Shown in pieces: positions 62,321-64,000 of a stretch of DNA of 64,000 nt. This DNA comes from Climacteris rufus (Eukaryota; Chordata; Aves; Passeriformes; Climacteridae). Under the pieces are notes generated by a model. The model did not search any database. It saw only the letters and a program-made list of their open reading frames with translations, and had not been told where the DNA came from. The stretch lies in contig VZRZ01006452.1 in assembly GCA_013398175.1 (NCBI GenBank), forward strand, positions 35,189 through 99,188, in the 5' to 3' direction. The translations under genes were made by a program, and so were the position numbers. The stretch's first letter is position 1; each line of letters begins with the position of its first letter.

Positions 62321-64000
62321 GAATATTCAAGTTTTTCACTTTTTCTCCCTATTGACAGGCCTCTTTTCAGAGAAAACTGTAATTTCACCATCATATTTAA
62401 TAAACAAAGCAAGCATTCTGTTATACAAACATTAACTAAGGAACTTAAAAGCACTTAATGAACTTTACACCACTTGAGTAGCTTTTTCCCTGCCTCTCTA
62501 GTCCTAGATACTAGGTCGCTTACAAATGCAACAGCCTCCTAAACTACAGCAGCAGAGGCTTGACACCACACAGCTCCAGACTCAGCACTTTATCAGCCTG
62601 AAAGATAAGAAATAAACCAGCATACCCACTATCACACAACTTCTCTCCACATACACCACGGCAAAGGAAAGAACATTACAGCACGAGAGCAGTGACGTGT
62701 TGTGTTCACTCTTTCCTGCCCAGAGCCTCCAGATGCTGACAGCTGCTTCCCATCCCCTTTGGGTACTTGTGGGAGCAAGCTGCACACAGTACTGCCCAGC
62801 CTGGCATCTCCTCCACTCCCATCAGCAATGCACTGGCTGGCAAGAGGGTGAACACTAAACAGCACTGCTTTAGTTGTATGAGATACAACAGCATATCCCC
62901 CCCATGGCTCTGTTCATCAATTCTGAATACATACGAAAAGCAGATGATGACCACTTTTCCCTGCCCATAAATGAGCTTCCAAACCAAGCTGTCAAGTTTG
63001 GGAGGGAAGCTGTAAAGTCCACTGCACTTTTTTAGCAGCTGTAATTGCCTCTTTCTTGCTTCATCTGCACTTGAGACAAACATACCCATATACTCAACTA
63101 CAACACTTACCATCATTTGGTCTGCTCGTGGTGCAGAGACAACTTAGAACCTGGCAAAGTCTTTGTTTATTTATTTAAACATCTCAAGCCCTGCCAAGCA
63201 ATCAGGACAACAAGACAAATTAGCATCTTCCCATGCTTTACAGGATGCAGAAAAATTACTTTTACTGCACTTCTTAAGCAAAAAGAACTTACTGAAGTCT
63301 AAGTCAAGGCAAGCAATTAAGTAAGTATTTCCCTTGTGTCAAATCACAACTTTCTAACTGCTCCCCATGTAAGCTAAAAAATGTTTGGGGAACTTGCTAA
63401 TTTTCACTTTCCTTTTCACTCTTCAAAACATAAACTGTTTTGCAGTGACACTTGAGATCAATTTAAAAGCATGTTTCATACCTGGCCACATCCAGTTTGT
63501 TGAAATTTCTGAACTGTAAAGTCTTTTTCAGTATTGGAGTTGCCATAACTGGAGTTCCCCAAGCACCACCTGTAACTTTGAACAGAGAACTCTCCATATA
63601 TTTATTAGGTTTAATTTTTCAAACTTCAGCTACATTGCAAATACTCTGGTTCAACAAGAAGACAGAAAGACAAGGCCTTCACTCTGTATCAGTCACTTAT
63701 TCCACATATTCCTACCATGCCCTCAAAATGGACAGGAACTCATTTTCTACATCAAACCTTAACCCAAATTAAATGCTTTTCCCCTACTTCTGAGTAATAA
63801 AAAGTAAAAACACATACTTCCATCCAACAACATACTAACCACCAGGTCATGGAGACCAAGAAGTCACTACAGAATAGGTGTGTTTAGAAAAAAGAAAACA
63901 TCTAACAGCCTAATCACTACAGCTCAACTTCACACTTTCTTTAGCCAAAAGGATGCATTTACTTGAGTTAGCATTATACGTTTATTCAAAATAACTAGAT

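Larger units (their letters stand above)
48498..64000 (-). other. BMP2K: BMP2K intron 1 (partial)
   Basis: No candidate for exon 1 was found on the minus strand, so this is read as intron 1 running off the window. It holds an AC-rich stretch (54299-54404), an alternating purine-pyrimidine tract (53235-53261), a CpG-rich island with a 19-bp repeat (55390-55570) and an LTR-like block near 61.9-62.3 kb. Many reading frames occur, but none has recognisable domains or supported splice phases. Confidence 0.7.

Overview
This window is vertebrate nuclear DNA, most likely from a bird. Three things point there: long introns with GT-AG borders, a 5'-truncated CR1 (chicken repeat 1) retrotransposon, and a solo LTR of avian type. 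The two genes lie tail-to-tail, as PAQR3 and BMP2K do in other amniotes. I could not determine the species. No bacterial, phage or CRISPR-like content is present.

Layout. Bases 1-8799 are intergenic sequence upstream of PAQR3. They hold a CR1 3' fragment (3425-4830), a run of 44 A (5406-5449), an orphan CpG-rich patch (6460-6745) and an AT-rich tract. A 523-bp solo LTR (8800-9322), flanked on both sides by GGGGG, lies in a GC-rich minisatellite about 570 bp upstream of the PAQR3 start codon. A CpG-island promoter with a duplicated CRE-like element follows. PAQR3 is complete on the + strand (six coding exons, 9888-14361, 311 aa), with a 3' UTR probably reaching the AATAAA at 16521.

The rest is BMP2K on the - strand. 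Fifteen coding exons (numbered 2-16 by comparison with the 16-exon human gene) run from 48497 down to 21000 and encode 1064 residues in uninterrupted frame. Exon 1, with the start codon and the first part of the glycine-rich loop, was not found and probably lies beyond 64000. Bases 48498-64000 are then intron 1. That intron contains a small CpG island with three 19-bp tandem units, each carrying a kappaB-like decamer.

Roles. PAQR3 is a seven-pass Golgi membrane protein that sequesters Raf kinase. BMP2K (BIKE) is a NAK-family Ser/Thr kinase linked to AP-2/clathrin endocytosis. They are neighbours, not an operon. The 3' ends converge in a gap of a few kilobases, so transcripts may meet or overlap around 16.5-17.2 kb. 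The most useful observations are a GC-AG intron in BMP2K, an intronic read-through ending that would make a short BMP2K isoform, the solo LTR beside the PAQR3 promoter, and the kappaB-like repeat array. I found no new multi-gene system here.
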